Shown here piece after piece: positions 1 to 8,678 of a stretch of DNA of 30,002 nt (position 1 is its first letter; each line of letters starts with the position of its first letter). The DNA lies in assembly GCA_046086225.1 (NCBI GenBank), contig JBJSXF010000201.1:1-30002 (forward strand), in the 5' to 3' direction. A program made the position numbers and the translations under genes. Source of the stretch: JBJSXF01 sp046086225. Its GTDB lineage: Bacteria; Actinomycetota; Acidimicrobiia; IMCC26256; PALSA-610. The notes beneath the pieces are model-generated. The model was not told the DNA's origin. It saw only the letters and a program-made list of their open reading frames with translations, and ran no database searches.

Positions 1-2
1 CC

Positions 3-476
3 TGGAAGGCCGAGCGTGAGGACGTGAGCGACGGCCAGCGGCTGTTCGAGTACTCGTGTGCCCGCTGCCACACCCGGGGCTGGTCGGTGTTCGACCCGAG
101 CGCGCCGCCGACCGACGTCGACGGCGTCGGCATCCTCGGGCTCTCGGGCGGTGGCGGTGGAACCGGAGGCGGCATCGGATTCAACCTCCGCGACGGCGAA
201 GGCGTCTCCCGCTTCGGCACCGACGCAACCGGCGGTTGGACGGCCCAGTACGACTTCGTCGCCGCGGGTTCGAACCCGTTCCAGCCTTACGGCAACGGCG
301 GTCAGGGCTCGGGCAAGATGCCCGGGTTCGCCAAGATGCTCACCGAGGAGCAGCTCGGCCGGATCATCTCGTACGAGCGGTACTGCATCAACACCACCAC
401 CTACCTCGGCGTCAGCCCGCTCTGCCCGACCCCGGCGAAGGCACCGCCGACCACGACGACGATCGGAGCGCGATGA
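3..476 (+). CDS. c-type cytochrome, C-terminal part (5' end outside window)
   Basis: Single-haem cytochrome c domain, probably electron transfer on the outer face of the membrane. The frame is open through the left window edge, so the protein is longer than seen; an internal GTG at 24 could be mistaken for the start. The haem-binding motif CARCH is encoded around 58-72. The likely axial methionine lies in KMPGFAKMLTEEQL near 318-355, the usual end of a class I domain. Between them sits a glycine-rich insertion of roughly 70 residues, longer than in a typical class I domain. The end is proline/threonine-rich. The stop overlaps the next gene by four bases (ATGA), so the two are probably co-translated. 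Which complex it serves (for example a bc1 or oxidase module) cannot be decided because the upstream genes are missing. Confidence 0.8.
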   Translation, partial: WKAEREDVSDGQRLFEYSCARCHTRGWSVFDPSAPPTDVDGVGILGLSGGGGGTGGGIGFNLRDGEGVSRFGTDATGGWTAQYDFVAAGSNPFQPYGNGGQGSGKMPGFAKMLTEEQLGRIISYERYCINTTTYLGVSPLCPTPAKAPPTTTTIGAR

Positions 477-1288
477 CCGCCCTGGTGACGACGCTGGCGT
501 CCGGGGCCCTGCGCGAGCGGGACATCTGGAACCCGACGATCCTCGGCATTCTCGTCGCGCTCTGCGCCGTCGGGCTGTTCTGCGGATCGGTCTACCTGCT
601 GCTCGGCACGAACCTCGGCGGGCGTCTCGGATTCCTGGTCGCCGCAGCGGGACTCACCGGGTTCCTCGTGCTGCTCACCGGCCTCTGGTGGACCTCCGGC
701 AACGGTGGCATCGACCCCCCGACCGGGCGGGCACCGCGGTGGAACGTCGTCGGGGTCGTCGATACCCCCGGCGACGCCAAGATCGCCGCGGTCCGGACCA
801 TCGCTGAGGACGGCCGCACGATCCCACTCGCCCAACTGACCAACCTCCGGCCCGCGGTCGACGGTGCCCTCGTCCCCGCCGTGTCGCTGCGGGGCGAGAC
901 ACCCGAGAAGCGCGAGTTCGCCACGCTCGGGTTCACGGCCACCACCGACTTCCTCACCGACTTCCCGGGCCACAAGTCGTACGAGGTCGGCGGCCAGTCG
1001 AAGAACCTCTTCTGGCACGTCCCCGAGTACGCCGCCGTGCAGATCTGCGCCACGGCCAAGAGCGACGCCGGGGAGCCGCTCACCCCGCCCCGCTGCGACC
1101 CGCTCGAGCCCACCAAGTACGTGGTCCTCGTGCACGACCTCGGCTCGGTGCGCATGCCGGTCGTCGCCTACTTCTTCATGTCGTTGATCCTGTTCGCGCT
1201 CAGCCTCCTCGGCCTCCACTGGTACGAGAAGGACGAGCGGGAGCGCAAGCGTCGGGCGGTTGCGCCGGTGCCGACGCCCGGGGCCTAG
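473..1288 (+). CDS. three-helix membrane protein coupled to the cytochrome
   Basis: I do not recognise the family. The 271-residue product has two hydrophobic helices near the N-terminus (about residues 22-45 and 51-73), an extracytoplasmic or cytoplasmic domain of roughly 150 residues, and a third helix near residues 228-250 followed by a basic tail (KDERERKRR). The middle domain has two cysteines about 20 residues apart (ICATA and PRCDP) that could form a disulfide if it faces outward. The start ATG lies inside the stop of the cytochrome gene (ATGA overlap) and the next small gene follows immediately, so this is a three-gene unit probably concerned with respiratory electron transfer. That function is inferred from context alone. 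Confidence 0.75.
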   Translation: MTALVTTLASGALRERDIWNPTILGILVALCAVGLFCGSVYLLLGTNLGGRLGFLVAAAGLTGFLVLLTGLWWTSGNGGIDPPTGRAPRWNVVGVVDTPGDAKIAAVRTIAEDGRTIPLAQLTNLRPAVDGALVPAVSLRGETPEKREFATLGFTATTDFLTDFPGHKSYEVGGQSKNLFWHVPEYAAVQICATAKSDAGEPLTPPRCDPLEPTKYVVLVHDLGSVRMPVVAYFFMSLILFALSLLGLHWYEKDERERKRRAVAPVPTPGA

Positions 1289-1297
1289 GAGGCAGCC

Positions 1298-1438
1298 GTG
1301 GTACTCGCTCAGCAGCTCATCGATGCGGGGAAGGACGGAGCGGCGGCGTTCGTCGCCTTCGCAGTGATGGTCTTCCTCTTCACCGGATCGCTCTTCTACA
1401 TGGACTACATCCGGCGGCGCCGGAGCGGCGAGGATTGA
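1298..1438 (+). CDS. 46-residue single-helix membrane peptide
   Basis: A short gene with GTG start and TGA stop. A perfect Shine-Dalgarno AGGAGG at 1287-1292 overlaps the stop codon of the preceding gene and sits five bases before the GTG. The product has an amphipathic N-terminus (VLAQQLIDAGKDG), one transmembrane helix of about 20 residues (FVAFAVMVFLFTGSLFYM) and a basic C-terminal tail ending RRRRSGED, which predicts a cytoplasmic C-terminus. Size and shape resemble small accessory subunits of respiratory complexes, which fits the cytochrome context, but no family is recognised. The gene ends one base before the convergent hemL stop. Confidence 0.7.
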   Translation: MVLAQQLIDAGKDGAAAFVAFAVMVFLFTGSLFYMDYIRRRRSGED

Positions 1439-1439
1439 G

Positions 1440-2708
1440 TCAGCTGCGATCGGCGAGGGTGGCCGCAAGGGCGGTCACGACCTCGTCGATGTCGTCGTCG
1501 GTGTGGGCGAGGCTCGGAAACATCGCCTCGTAGCCGCTCGGGGCCGTGTAGACGCCCCGGTCGAGCAACCCGTGGAAGATCCGGGCGTACCCCTCGTGGT
1601 CGGCCGCCCTCGCACCGTCGTAGTCGCGCACGGGCGCGGCGGCGAGGAACCAGCCGACGAGCGGGCCGACCCGGGTCACCTGGGCGGCGACGCCCGCATC
1701 GGCGAAGGCACCCGTCATCCCGTCGGCGAGTCGGGTGGCCGTGCGCTCGATCCGGGCGTAGGCGTCGGCGTCGAGTCGGGCCAGCACGGCGAGCCCCGCC
1801 GCCGTGGCGAGCGGGTTCCCGGAGAGCGTGCCCGCCTGGTAGACGGGACCGAGCGGGGCAAGGGACGCCATCACTGCGGCCGGACCGCCCACCGCCGCGA
1901 GTGGCAGCCCGCCGCCGATCACCTTGCCGAACACCGAGAGATCGGGACGGATGCCGTAGTGGCCCTGGGCCCCGGCCGGGCCGAGCCGGAATCCGGTGAT
2001 GACCTCATCGAACAGGAGCAGGGCACCGGAGCGATCGCACTCGGCCCGCAGGAGCTCGAGGAAGCCCGGCTCGGGGGCGACCAAGCCCATGTTGGCGGCC
2101 ACGGGCTCGACGGCGATCGCCGCCACCCGGTCGCCGACCTCGGCCATGACCGCCCGCAGGGCGTCGGGATCGTTGTAGGGCACCACCACCGTGTCGGCAA
2201 CGGTGCCCGGGGTGACGCCGGCACTCCCGGGGAGCCCGAGGGTCGCGACCCCGCTGCCTGCGGCCACGAGCAACGCATCGAGATGGCCGTGGTAGCAGCC
2301 GGCGAACTTCAGGATCTTGTCGCGTCCGGTCACTCCCCGAGCGAGCCTGATGGCGGTCATCGCCGCCTCGGTGCCCGAGGAAACCAGCCGCACCTGCTCG
2401 ACCGACGGCACGCGGGCGCAGATCGCCTCGGCGAGCTCCACCTCTCCGGGAGTCGGAGCCCCGTACGAGGTGCCCCGTGCCGCCGCCTCGGTCACGGCGG
2501 CAACCACCGTGGGGTCGGCGTGCCCGAGGATCGACGCGCCCCAGGACTGCACGAGGTCGATGTACTCGCGGCCGTCGGTATCGGTGAGGCGGGCACCGCG
2601 CGCCCGGGCCACGAAGAACGGATCGCCGCCGACCGAGCCGAACGCCCGCACCGGGGAGTTGACGCCGCCGGGTATCCGGGCCCGGGCCCGGCCGAGCCAG
2701 TCGCTCAT
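1440..2708 (-). CDS. hemL: glutamate-1-semialdehyde 2,1-aminomutase
   Basis: PLP enzyme that converts glutamate-1-semialdehyde to 5-aminolevulinate, the second step of the C5 pathway after HemA, in the cytoplasm. The 422-residue product is full length. It begins with the family signature GGVNSPVRAF (residues 14-23), has the phosphate-binding SSGTEAAM near 110-117, the cofactor Asp in LFDEVITGFR (about D234) and the Schiff-base lysine in FGKVIGGGLP (about K262). It is the last gene of the rex-hem operon and its ATG overlaps the hemB stop by four bases. It meets the convergent small membrane gene with a one-base gap, so transcription must terminate inside a coding region. Confidence 0.96.
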   Translation of the reverse strand: MSDWLGRARARIPGGVNSPVRAFGSVGGDPFFVARARGARLTDTDGREYIDLVQSWGASILGHADPTVVAAVTEAAARGTSYGAPTPGEVELAEAICARVPSVEQVRLVSSGTEAAMTAIRLARGVTGRDKILKFAGCYHGHLDALLVAAGSGVATLGLPGSAGVTPGTVADTVVVPYNDPDALRAVMAEVGDRVAAIAVEPVAANMGLVAPEPGFLELLRAECDRSGALLLFDEVITGFRLGPAGAQGHYGIRPDLSVFGKVIGGGLPLAAVGGPAAVMASLAPLGPVYQAGTLSGNPLATAAGLAVLARLDADAYARIERTATRLADGMTGAFADAGVAAQVTRVGPLVGWFLAAAPVRDYDGARAADHEGYARIFHGLLDRGVYTAPSGYEAMFPSLAHTDDDIDEVVTALAATLADRS

Positions 2709-3685
2709 CGCGACCGAGCGGCGGCGATCTCGCCGGCCAGGTAGGTGAGGATGATCCCGGCGCCGGCTCGCTTCATCGCGAGCAGGTGCTCCCGCCCGAC
2801 GGCGTCACCGTCGATCCAACCGAGCTGCGCCGCCGCCTTCACCATCGCGTACTCGCCGCTCACGTGGTACGCGGCGACGGGGACATCGACCGCCTCGCGC
2901 ACCGCCGCGATCACGTCGAGATACGCGAGCGCCGGCTTCACCATGACCATGTCGGCCCCCTCGATCACATCGAGCCGCACCTCGAGCCGGGCCTCACGAC
3001 CGTTCGCCGGATCCATCTGATACCCGCGACGGTCGCCGAACCGCGGTGCGCACTCGGCCGCGTCGCGGAACGGGCCGTAGAGCGCGCTCGCGTACTTCGC
3101 CGCGTACGCGAGAACGGCGGTGTCGGTGAAGCCGGCCCCGTCGAGCGCGGCCCGGATCTCCGCCACCTGCCCGTCCATCATCCCGCTCGGCGCCACGACG
3201 TCGGCCCCGGCGGCAGCCTGGGCGACCGCGATCGCCGCGTACCGCTCGAGGGTCGCGTCGTTGTCGACCGCCCCCGTTGCGGTGAGGATCCCGCAGTGAC
3301 CGTGATCGGTGTACTCGTCGAGGCAGTTGTCGACCATCACGACGAGGTCGTCACCGAGGTCGGACCGGAGATCGCGCACTGCGGCCTGGACGATGCCGTC
3401 GGGATCGTCGGCACCCGATCCGCGCGCGTCCTTCACCGCCGGGATGCCGAAGAGCATGATCGCCGGGATCCCGAGACCGGCCAGCCGGGCGACCTCGGTC
3501 CGCAGCGACTCCCGCGTGTGCTGCACGACACCGGGCATGGAGACGACGGGCTCGGGTTCGCCGATCCCTTCCTTCACGAACAGGGGGGCGACGAGGTCGT
3601 CGACGTCGAGGCGATGCTCGGCGACGAGCCGCCGCAGCGCGGGCGTGCGCCGGAGCCGACGCATCCGCTGCTCGGGGAACGTCAT
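2705..3685 (-). CDS. hemB: porphobilinogen synthase (5-aminolevulinate dehydratase)
   Basis: Condenses two 5-aminolevulinate molecules to porphobilinogen. The 326-residue product has the two active-site lysines in YAAKYAS and MVMVKPAL. The metal-binding loop reads DNCLDEYTDHGHCG: of the three cysteines of zinc-type enzymes the first and third are kept and the second is aspartate, a mixed zinc/magnesium-type ligand set. Its ATG overlaps the cobA/hemD stop by four bases, and hemL overlaps its own stop. A TAnnnT hexamer (TAGCCT, 3692-3697, minus strand) lies six bases upstream of the start inside the previous gene, so an additional internal leaderless promoter is possible. Confidence 0.96.
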   Translation of the reverse strand: MTFPEQRMRRLRRTPALRRLVAEHRLDVDDLVAPLFVKEGIGEPEPVVSMPGVVQHTRESLRTEVARLAGLGIPAIMLFGIPAVKDARGSGADDPDGIVQAAVRDLRSDLGDDLVVMVDNCLDEYTDHGHCGILTATGAVDNDATLERYAAIAVAQAAAGADVVAPSGMMDGQVAEIRAALDGAGFTDTAVLAYAAKYASALYGPFRDAAECAPRFGDRRGYQMDPANGREARLEVRLDVIEGADMVMVKPALAYLDVIAAVREAVDVPVAAYHVSGEYAMVKAAAQLGWIDGDAVGREHLLAMKRAGAGIILTYLAGEIAAARSR

Positions 3686-5181
3686 GCGCCGAGGCTACCG
3701 GGGGGCTCCGGCGGGAGCGCCGAGCGCAACGCCGCAATGACGCCGTCGATCGTGTGCGGGTCGGCCTCGGCGTCTATCCGCAGGCCGAGGTCGCGTGCCG
3801 TCGCCGACGTGACCGGACCGATCGACACGACGAGTGGCTGGTCCGCGGTGAAGCCACCGATCGCGGTCACGAAGTTGCGCGCCGTCGACGAGGAGGTGAA
3901 GGTCACCGCGTCGACCTCGCCCCGCCGAACCCGATCGATCGTCGGCGGATCGGACGGCGCGGGCACGGTGCGGTACACGGCGAGCACGTCGACCGCGTAG
4001 CCCGCCGCGGTCAGACCCTCGGGCAGCACGTCGCGGGCGTCCTCGGCCCGGGCGATGAGCACCCGGTCGACCCCGGGACGCACCGGAGCCGGGAACGCCT
4101 CGACGAGCGACTCGGCCACGAAGCGGGGCGGCACCAGATCGGCGCGCACTCCGTGGCGGGCCAGCGCAGCCGCAGTGCCCGGGCCGATGGCGGCGATCCG
4201 GACGCCCCCCAGGGCGCGCGCGTCGAGCCCCGCCGGTGCGATGCCGCGTTCGAAGAGCGCGTCGACGCCGTTGGCCGAGGTCACGACCAGCCAGGCGTAA
4301 GCCGAGAGATCGGGCAGCGCGAAGGGCACCGGCTCGAACGCGATGGCGGGGAGTTCGACGACCTCGGCCCCGAGCCCCTCGAGCCGGACCCGCAGGTCGC
4401 TGGCCTGTTCGCGAGCCCGGGTGACCACGACGGTGCGTCCGAAGAGCGGACGCCGCTCGAACCAGCCGAAGTCGAGCGCGGCCACCTCGCCGACGACGAT
4501 CGCGCTCGGCGCCTCGATGCCTGCGTCGCCTGCCGCGACCGCCGCGAGGGTCGTGCGCAGGCTGCGCTGCTCGGGCCGGGTCCCCCACCGCACCGCCGCC
4601 ACGGGCGTGGTCGCAGGCCGACCGCCGGCGATGAGCGCCGTGGCGATCTCCCGACTGCGGCCGGCGCCCATGAGGATCACGAGCGTTCCCCCGGTCCGGG
4701 CCAGGGCGTCCCAGTCGGTGTCGATCGTGCCCTTGGCCGGATCCTCGTGGCCGGTGACGATGGTGACGCTCGTCGACACGCGGCGATGCGTGACCGGGAT
4801 GCCTGCGTAGGCGGGCGCCGCGATCGCGCTCGTGACCCCGGGCACCACCTCGAACTCGACCCCGGCCGCGATGCACGCCTCGGCTTCCTCGCCCCCCCGG
4901 CCGAACACGAACGGATCGCCGCCCTTCAGCCGCACGACGGTACGACCGGCGAGGGCCCGGTCGACGAGGACGGCGTTGATCTCCTCCTGGGTCATTGCGG
5001 CCCGACCGGGCGCCTTGCCCACGTCGACGAGCTCGGCATCGGGCCGGGCGAGGCCGAGGAGCGCCGGCGACGCGAGCCGGTCGTACACGACGACATCGGC
5101 CGCGCGCAGGAGATCCTCGCCCCGTCGGGTGAGGAGACCGGGATCACCGGGCCCGGCGCCGACGAGCGCGACCGGGCTCAT
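3682..5181 (-). CDS. cobA/hemD: fused uroporphyrinogen-III C-methyltransferase / uroporphyrinogen-III synthase
   Basis: A 499-residue bifunctional protein. Residues 1-250 are the SAM-dependent methyltransferase (CobA/SUMT): VGAGPGDPGLLT at 7-18, YDRL at 33-36, RLKGGDPFVFGRGG at 84-97 and PGVTSAIAAPAYAGIP at 114-129. Residues about 255-499 are HemD, the cyclising synthase, with the low-conservation HemD pattern VVVTRAREQ, LVVTSANGV, DAVTFTSSSTARNF and VSIGPVTSATARDLG. The fusion makes uroporphyrinogen III and then methylates it to precorrin-2, the branch point to sirohaem and cobalamin. This domain order is common in actinobacteria. Four-base overlaps join it to hemC upstream and hemB downstream. 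Confidence 0.95.
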   Translation of the reverse strand: MSPVALVGAGPGDPGLLTRRGEDLLRAADVVVYDRLASPALLGLARPDAELVDVGKAPGRAAMTQEEINAVLVDRALAGRTVVRLKGGDPFVFGRGGEEAEACIAAGVEFEVVPGVTSAIAAPAYAGIPVTHRRVSTSVTIVTGHEDPAKGTIDTDWDALARTGGTLVILMGAGRSREIATALIAGGRPATTPVAAVRWGTRPEQRSLRTTLAAVAAGDAGIEAPSAIVVGEVAALDFGWFERRPLFGRTVVVTRAREQASDLRVRLEGLGAEVVELPAIAFEPVPFALPDLSAYAWLVVTSANGVDALFERGIAPAGLDARALGGVRIAAIGPGTAAALARHGVRADLVPPRFVAESLVEAFPAPVRPGVDRVLIARAEDARDVLPEGLTAAGYAVDVLAVYRTVPAPSDPPTIDRVRRGEVDAVTFTSSSTARNFVTAIGGFTADQPLVVSIGPVTSATARDLGLRIDAEADPHTIDGVIAALRSALPPEPPGSLGA

Positions 5182-6068
5182 CGGATCACCGCGTCCGGCG
5201 GGAACGCGCCGAGCAGCTCGGCAGCGACCGTCGTGCCCGCGGTTCCCGGGTCGTCATCGGTTGCCCCCGCCCGCAACACGGTGCGACCGTCGGTCGAGGC
5301 CAGCAACGCCTCGACCGTCACCGGTCCGGCGCCGGTGCTCGCCAGGGCCCCGCAGGGGATGTTGCACCCGCTGCCCGGCTCGGAGGCCGCCAGCGCGGCG
5401 AGGAACGCCCGCTCGGCGGTCACCGCCCGGTGCACCTGCCGGTCGTCGATCGCGGCGAGTCGCTCGCGCGTGTCGTCGTCGTCGATGCGGCATTCGACCG
5501 CCAGCGCGCCCTGGGCCGCTTGCGGCAGCATCACGGCCGGGTCGAGCACCTCGGTGGCTTCGGCGGCGAGGCCGAGGCGCCGGAGCGCGGCGAAGGCCAC
5601 GACGATCGCGTCGTAGCCGGCCTCGGCCCGACGGGCGAGCCGGGTCCCGATGTTGCCGCGCAGGGGACCGAAGACGAGATCGGGTCGGGCGTGCGCGAGC
5701 TGGGCCCGGCGCCGAACCGAGCCCGATCCGATGCGGGCACCGACCGGCAGGGCGCCGAGCGTCGACCCGACGAGCGCGTCCCGCGGATCGTCGCGCTCGG
5801 GCACCGCCGCGAGGAGGAGCCCGTCGGGCGTCGTGGATTCGAGATCCTTCGCCGAGTGCACCGCCACGTCGGCCCGACCGTCGAGGACGGCCCGCTGCAC
5901 CTCGCGGGTGAACACGCCCCGCCCCCCGATCGCGTGGAGCTCCGAGGTCTGGTCGCGATCGCCCTCGGTCGTGATCAGGACGAGCTCGGCGTCGCCACCG
6001 AGCAAGGCGACGACCCGTTCGGCTTGCCACCGGGCGAGCGCGCTCGCTCGGGTCGCGATCCGCACCAT
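5178..6068 (-). CDS. hemC: hydroxymethylbilane synthase (porphobilinogen deaminase)
   Basis: Polymerises four porphobilinogen units into hydroxymethylbilane, the substrate of HemD. The 296-residue product starts MVRIATRASALARWQ, carries the catalytic aspartate in HSAKDLE (near residue 75) and the substrate-binding arginines in GSGSVRRRAQL and LRGNIGTRL. The dipyrromethane cofactor cysteine should be C235 in GSGCNIPCG. The extra cysteine four residues later (C239), where many homologues have a non-cysteine residue, is unusual but does not disrupt the motif. It starts nine bases after the hemA stop and overlaps cobA/hemD by four bases. Confidence 0.95.
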   Translation of the reverse strand: MVRIATRASALARWQAERVVALLGGDAELVLITTEGDRDQTSELHAIGGRGVFTREVQRAVLDGRADVAVHSAKDLESTTPDGLLLAAVPERDDPRDALVGSTLGALPVGARIGSGSVRRRAQLAHARPDLVFGPLRGNIGTRLARRAEAGYDAIVVAFAALRRLGLAAEATEVLDPAVMLPQAAQGALAVECRIDDDDTRERLAAIDDRQVHRAVTAERAFLAALAASEPGSGCNIPCGALASTGAGPVTVEALLASTDGRTVLRAGATDDDPGTAGTTVAAELLGAFPPDAVIR

Positions 6069-6077
6069 CGGCCGCGC

Positions 6078-7352
6078 TCAGTCCGACTCGGCGGGCAGAT
6101 CGAACAGCGTGGCGAGCGCATCGGCGTAGTAGTCGCCGCGCGGCGTGCCCGCCGCTTCCTTCACCCGAACCGAAGGCTCGTGCAGCAACTTGGCCACGAT
6201 GCCCTCGGTGATCGCCTCGACGACGGCCCGGGCTTCGGGGTCGAGCCGCTCGATGCGGGTCCGGAAGCGCTCGAGCTCGCGGCGGCGCACGTCCTCGCCC
6301 ATCGCGTGCAGCGATCGCATGAGCGGCGCCACCTCCCGGGCCGCCCGGTCGGCGCGGTACCGCTCGATCTCGGCGGTCACGATCTCGCGCACGGCGCCGA
6401 TCTCTCGCCGACGGTGCTCGGCCGAGCGGCGGGCGAAGTCCTTCAGATCGTCGAGGTCGAGCAGGGTGACGTCGTTGATCTCGCGCACTCCGGGGTCGAC
6501 GTCACGAGGCAGCGCGATGTCGATGACGAGCAGGGGACGACCGTCACGGCAGGCCATGACCATCTCGATCGTCGACCGCTCGATGAGGACATCGGCGGAG
6601 GCCGTCGAGGCGAAGCACACGTCGACCTCGACCAGCGTGTCGGCGAGGTCGGCGAGCGACACTGCGGTCGCCCCCGTCTCCGCCGCGACCTCGACCGCCC
6701 GGGCCTCGGTGCGGTTCGCCACCCGCAACTGCTCGACCCCGCGGTCGGCCAGCACCCGGACCACGCCGCGGCCCATCTGCCCGAGACCGAGCACGACGGC
6801 GCTCGCGCCGTCGAGCGAGCCGAGATGCTCGGTGGCCACCGCCACGGCAGCGGCCGAGATCGACACCGGATGCCGACTCACGCCCGTCTCGTCGCGCACC
6901 CGACGGCCCGCCTCCACGGCGTGCCGGAAGAGCGGCGCGAGCACCTGGGATGCCGTCTGCTCGCGCACGGCGGCCTGTCCGGCGTCGCGCACCTGACCGA
7001 GGATCTCGTGTTCCCCGATGATCATCGAGTCGAGGCCGGCCGCCACCGCGAACAGGTGCCCCACGGCGGCATCGTCGTAGAACGTGTAGAGGTGCTCCTC
7101 GAAATCGGCGAGGCTCGCCCCCGAGTAGGCGGCGAGGAACTCCTGCACGTCACCGACCGCGGCGTGGAAGTGCGTACCCCGGGCGTAGATCTCGGTGCGG
7201 TTGCAGGTCGAGAGCACCGCCACCTCGAGCAGGTGTTCCCGGGCCGCCAGATCGTGCAGCACCTTCGTGAGCCGGTCCTCGGGCACGGTGGTGCGCTCGA
7301 GCAGCTCCACCGGCACGGTTCGGTGGTTGAGGCCGACGACGATCACCGACAC
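6078..7352 (-). CDS. hemA: glutamyl-tRNA reductase
   Basis: NADPH-dependent reduction of glutamyl-tRNA(Glu) to glutamate-1-semialdehyde, the committed and usually regulated step of haem synthesis. The 424-residue product opens VGLNHRTVPVELLER, has the catalytic cysteine C50 in LSTCNRTEIY, the GEHEILGQVR loop, the NADPH site GLGQMGRGV and the C-terminal helical dimerisation region. The GTG start at 7352 overlaps the precorrin-2 dehydrogenase gene by ten bases; a second in-frame GTG six bases later would shorten the protein by two residues only. Operon position behind rex agrees with the rex-hemACD arrangement known from Streptomyces. Confidence 0.96.
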   Translation of the reverse strand: MSVIVVGLNHRTVPVELLERTTVPEDRLTKVLHDLAAREHLLEVAVLSTCNRTEIYARGTHFHAAVGDVQEFLAAYSGASLADFEEHLYTFYDDAAVGHLFAVAAGLDSMIIGEHEILGQVRDAGQAAVREQTASQVLAPLFRHAVEAGRRVRDETGVSRHPVSISAAAVAVATEHLGSLDGASAVVLGLGQMGRGVVRVLADRGVEQLRVANRTEARAVEVAAETGATAVSLADLADTLVEVDVCFASTASADVLIERSTIEMVMACRDGRPLLVIDIALPRDVDPGVREINDVTLLDLDDLKDFARRSAEHRRREIGAVREIVTAEIERYRADRAAREVAPLMRSLHAMGEDVRRRELERFRTRIERLDPEARAVVEAITEGIVAKLLHEPSVRVKEAAGTPRGDYYADALATLFDLPAESD

Positions 7353-7969
7353 CGGGACAGCAGCTCTCTCGCTCGGTCGATCCGGCCGCTTCGCACGAGA
7401 TCAACGATGCCCTCGTCGAACGCCCGCCGCCAGTCGATGTCGTCGCTCGAACCGCCCTCGGCCCGGATCTCCACCCGGGCCTCGGCGAGCAGCTCGAGAA
7501 CGGCCTCGAAGCCCTCGAGTTCCTCGGCGAAGCGGCGGCGGAGATAGGCGGCGAGGGCCGGGCTCCGACCCCCGGTGCCGACCGCGACCACGAGGTCGCC
7601 GCGGCGTACGGCGGGCAGCACGGTGAAGTCGCAGTCGTCCGGGTCGTCGGCCCGGTTCGCCCAGGCGCCGGCCGCCCGGGCCCGGACCCGCACCTCGGCG
7701 TTGACGTCGGGGTCGTCGGTGGCGGCAAATACGAGCCGGGCACCGTCCGCGTCGACCGGGACGAAGGGGCGCGCCCGAACCTCGATCTCGCCCGCCGCGG
7801 CCCGGGCGGCGAGCTCCGGGGTCACGGTCGGGGCGATCACCACGACCCGGGCCCCGAGGTCGACCAGGGTCGCGACCCGCCGGGAGGCGACCGCGCCGCC
7901 GCCCACCACGACGACCGGCTGCCCGGCGACGGGGACGGTGACGGTGAGACCGGCGGCCGGGGTGCTCAC
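7343..7969 (-). CDS. precorrin-2 dehydrogenase / sirohaem synthase N-domain
   Basis: NAD-dependent oxidation of precorrin-2 to sirohydrochlorin, the step after CobA on the sirohaem branch. The 208-residue product corresponds to the N-terminal part of CysG or to Met8/SirC. A Rossmann motif VVVVGGGAVASRR lies at 19-31, and the family signature CDFTVLPAVRRGDLVVAV with TGGRSPALAAYLR at about 113-144. Whether it also inserts iron cannot be judged. The GTG start forms a GTGA overlap with the rex stop. An open frame extends far upstream without stops, but it runs through rex; the rex stop and the motif position support the short start. Confidence 0.9.
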   Translation of the reverse strand: MSTPAAGLTVTVPVAGQPVVVVGGGAVASRRVATLVDLGARVVVIAPTVTPELAARAAAGEIEVRARPFVPVDADGARLVFAATDDPDVNAEVRVRARAAGAWANRADDPDDCDFTVLPAVRRGDLVVAVGTGGRSPALAAYLRRRFAEELEGFEAVLELLAEARVEIRAEGGSSDDIDWRRAFDEGIVDLVRSGRIDRARELLSRCR

Positions 7970-8637
7970 GTGCGCTCGGCGGCCGAACGCCGCAGTTGGT
8001 AGAAGGACAGGATCTGCAGCTCGGTCGCCAGATCGACCTTTCGCATCGAGACGCCTTCGGGCACCACGCAGACCGAAGGCGAGAAGTTGAGGATCGAGGT
8101 CACCCCGGCGGTGACGAGCCGGTCGGTGACGTCCTGGGCCACCGGGGCGGGCACGGCCAGCACCCCGATCGCGATGCCTCGATCGGTGACGATCCCGTCG
8201 AGCTCGGCCACCGGCTCGACGACGAGGTCGCCGAACCGCTTCCCCACCACGTCGGGATCGGCGTCGAGGAGCGCCACCACCCGGAATCCCCGCGCGCCGA
8301 AGCCCCGGTAGTTGGCCAGGGCCCGACCCAGGTTGCCGATCCCCACGATGGCCACGGGCCAGTCGCGGGTGAGGCCGAGCTCCCGGGCGATCTCGTGCAC
8401 GAGGTAGTCGATGTCGTAGCCGACCCCGCGGGTGCCGTAGGAGCCGAGGTACGACAGGTCCTTGCGCACCTTGGCCGCGTTCACCCCGGCGAGCTCGGCG
8501 AGCCGCTCCGAGGAGATGGTGGGAAGGCTCGACTCCCCGGCCTCGGTCAGGGCCCGGTAGTAGAGGGGCAGACGGGCGACGGTGGCCTCGGGGATCCGCG
8601 GCCGCTCGGCCGGTCCGACGTCTGCGGCCACGTGCAT
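7966..8637 (-). CDS. rex: redox-sensing transcriptional repressor Rex
   Basis: Winged-helix repressor that leaves DNA when NADH binds, coupling gene expression to the NADH/NAD+ ratio. The 223-residue product has the DNA-binding region IPEATVARLPLYYRAL with recognition helix VNAAKVRKDLSYLGSYGTRGVGYD (about residues 15-75) and the dinucleotide site IVGIGNLGRALANY (97-110). The ATG at 8637 follows AAAGG directly; a GTG six bases downstream has better spacing from that sequence, so the true start may be 8631. It heads the haem operon, and a near-consensus Rex operator overlaps its own promoter, so autoregulation and control of haem synthesis are expected. Confidence 0.95.
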   Translation of the reverse strand: MHVAADVGPAERPRIPEATVARLPLYYRALTEAGESSLPTISSERLAELAGVNAAKVRKDLSYLGSYGTRGVGYDIDYLVHEIARELGLTRDWPVAIVGIGNLGRALANYRGFGARGFRVVALLDADPDVVGKRFGDLVVEPVAELDGIVTDRGIAIGVLAVPAPVAQDVTDRLVTAGVTSILNFSPSVCVVPEGVSMRKVDLATELQILSFYQLRRSAAERT

Positions 8638-8678
8638 CCTTTCGGCCCCGAGCCCGACCTCCGCCCGGCTCGCAGCCG

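Noticed and set aside
2786..5616. Long + strand open frames across hemB, cobA/hemD and hemC
   Set aside because: They are shadows of the haem genes; no domain or plausible start signals are visible.
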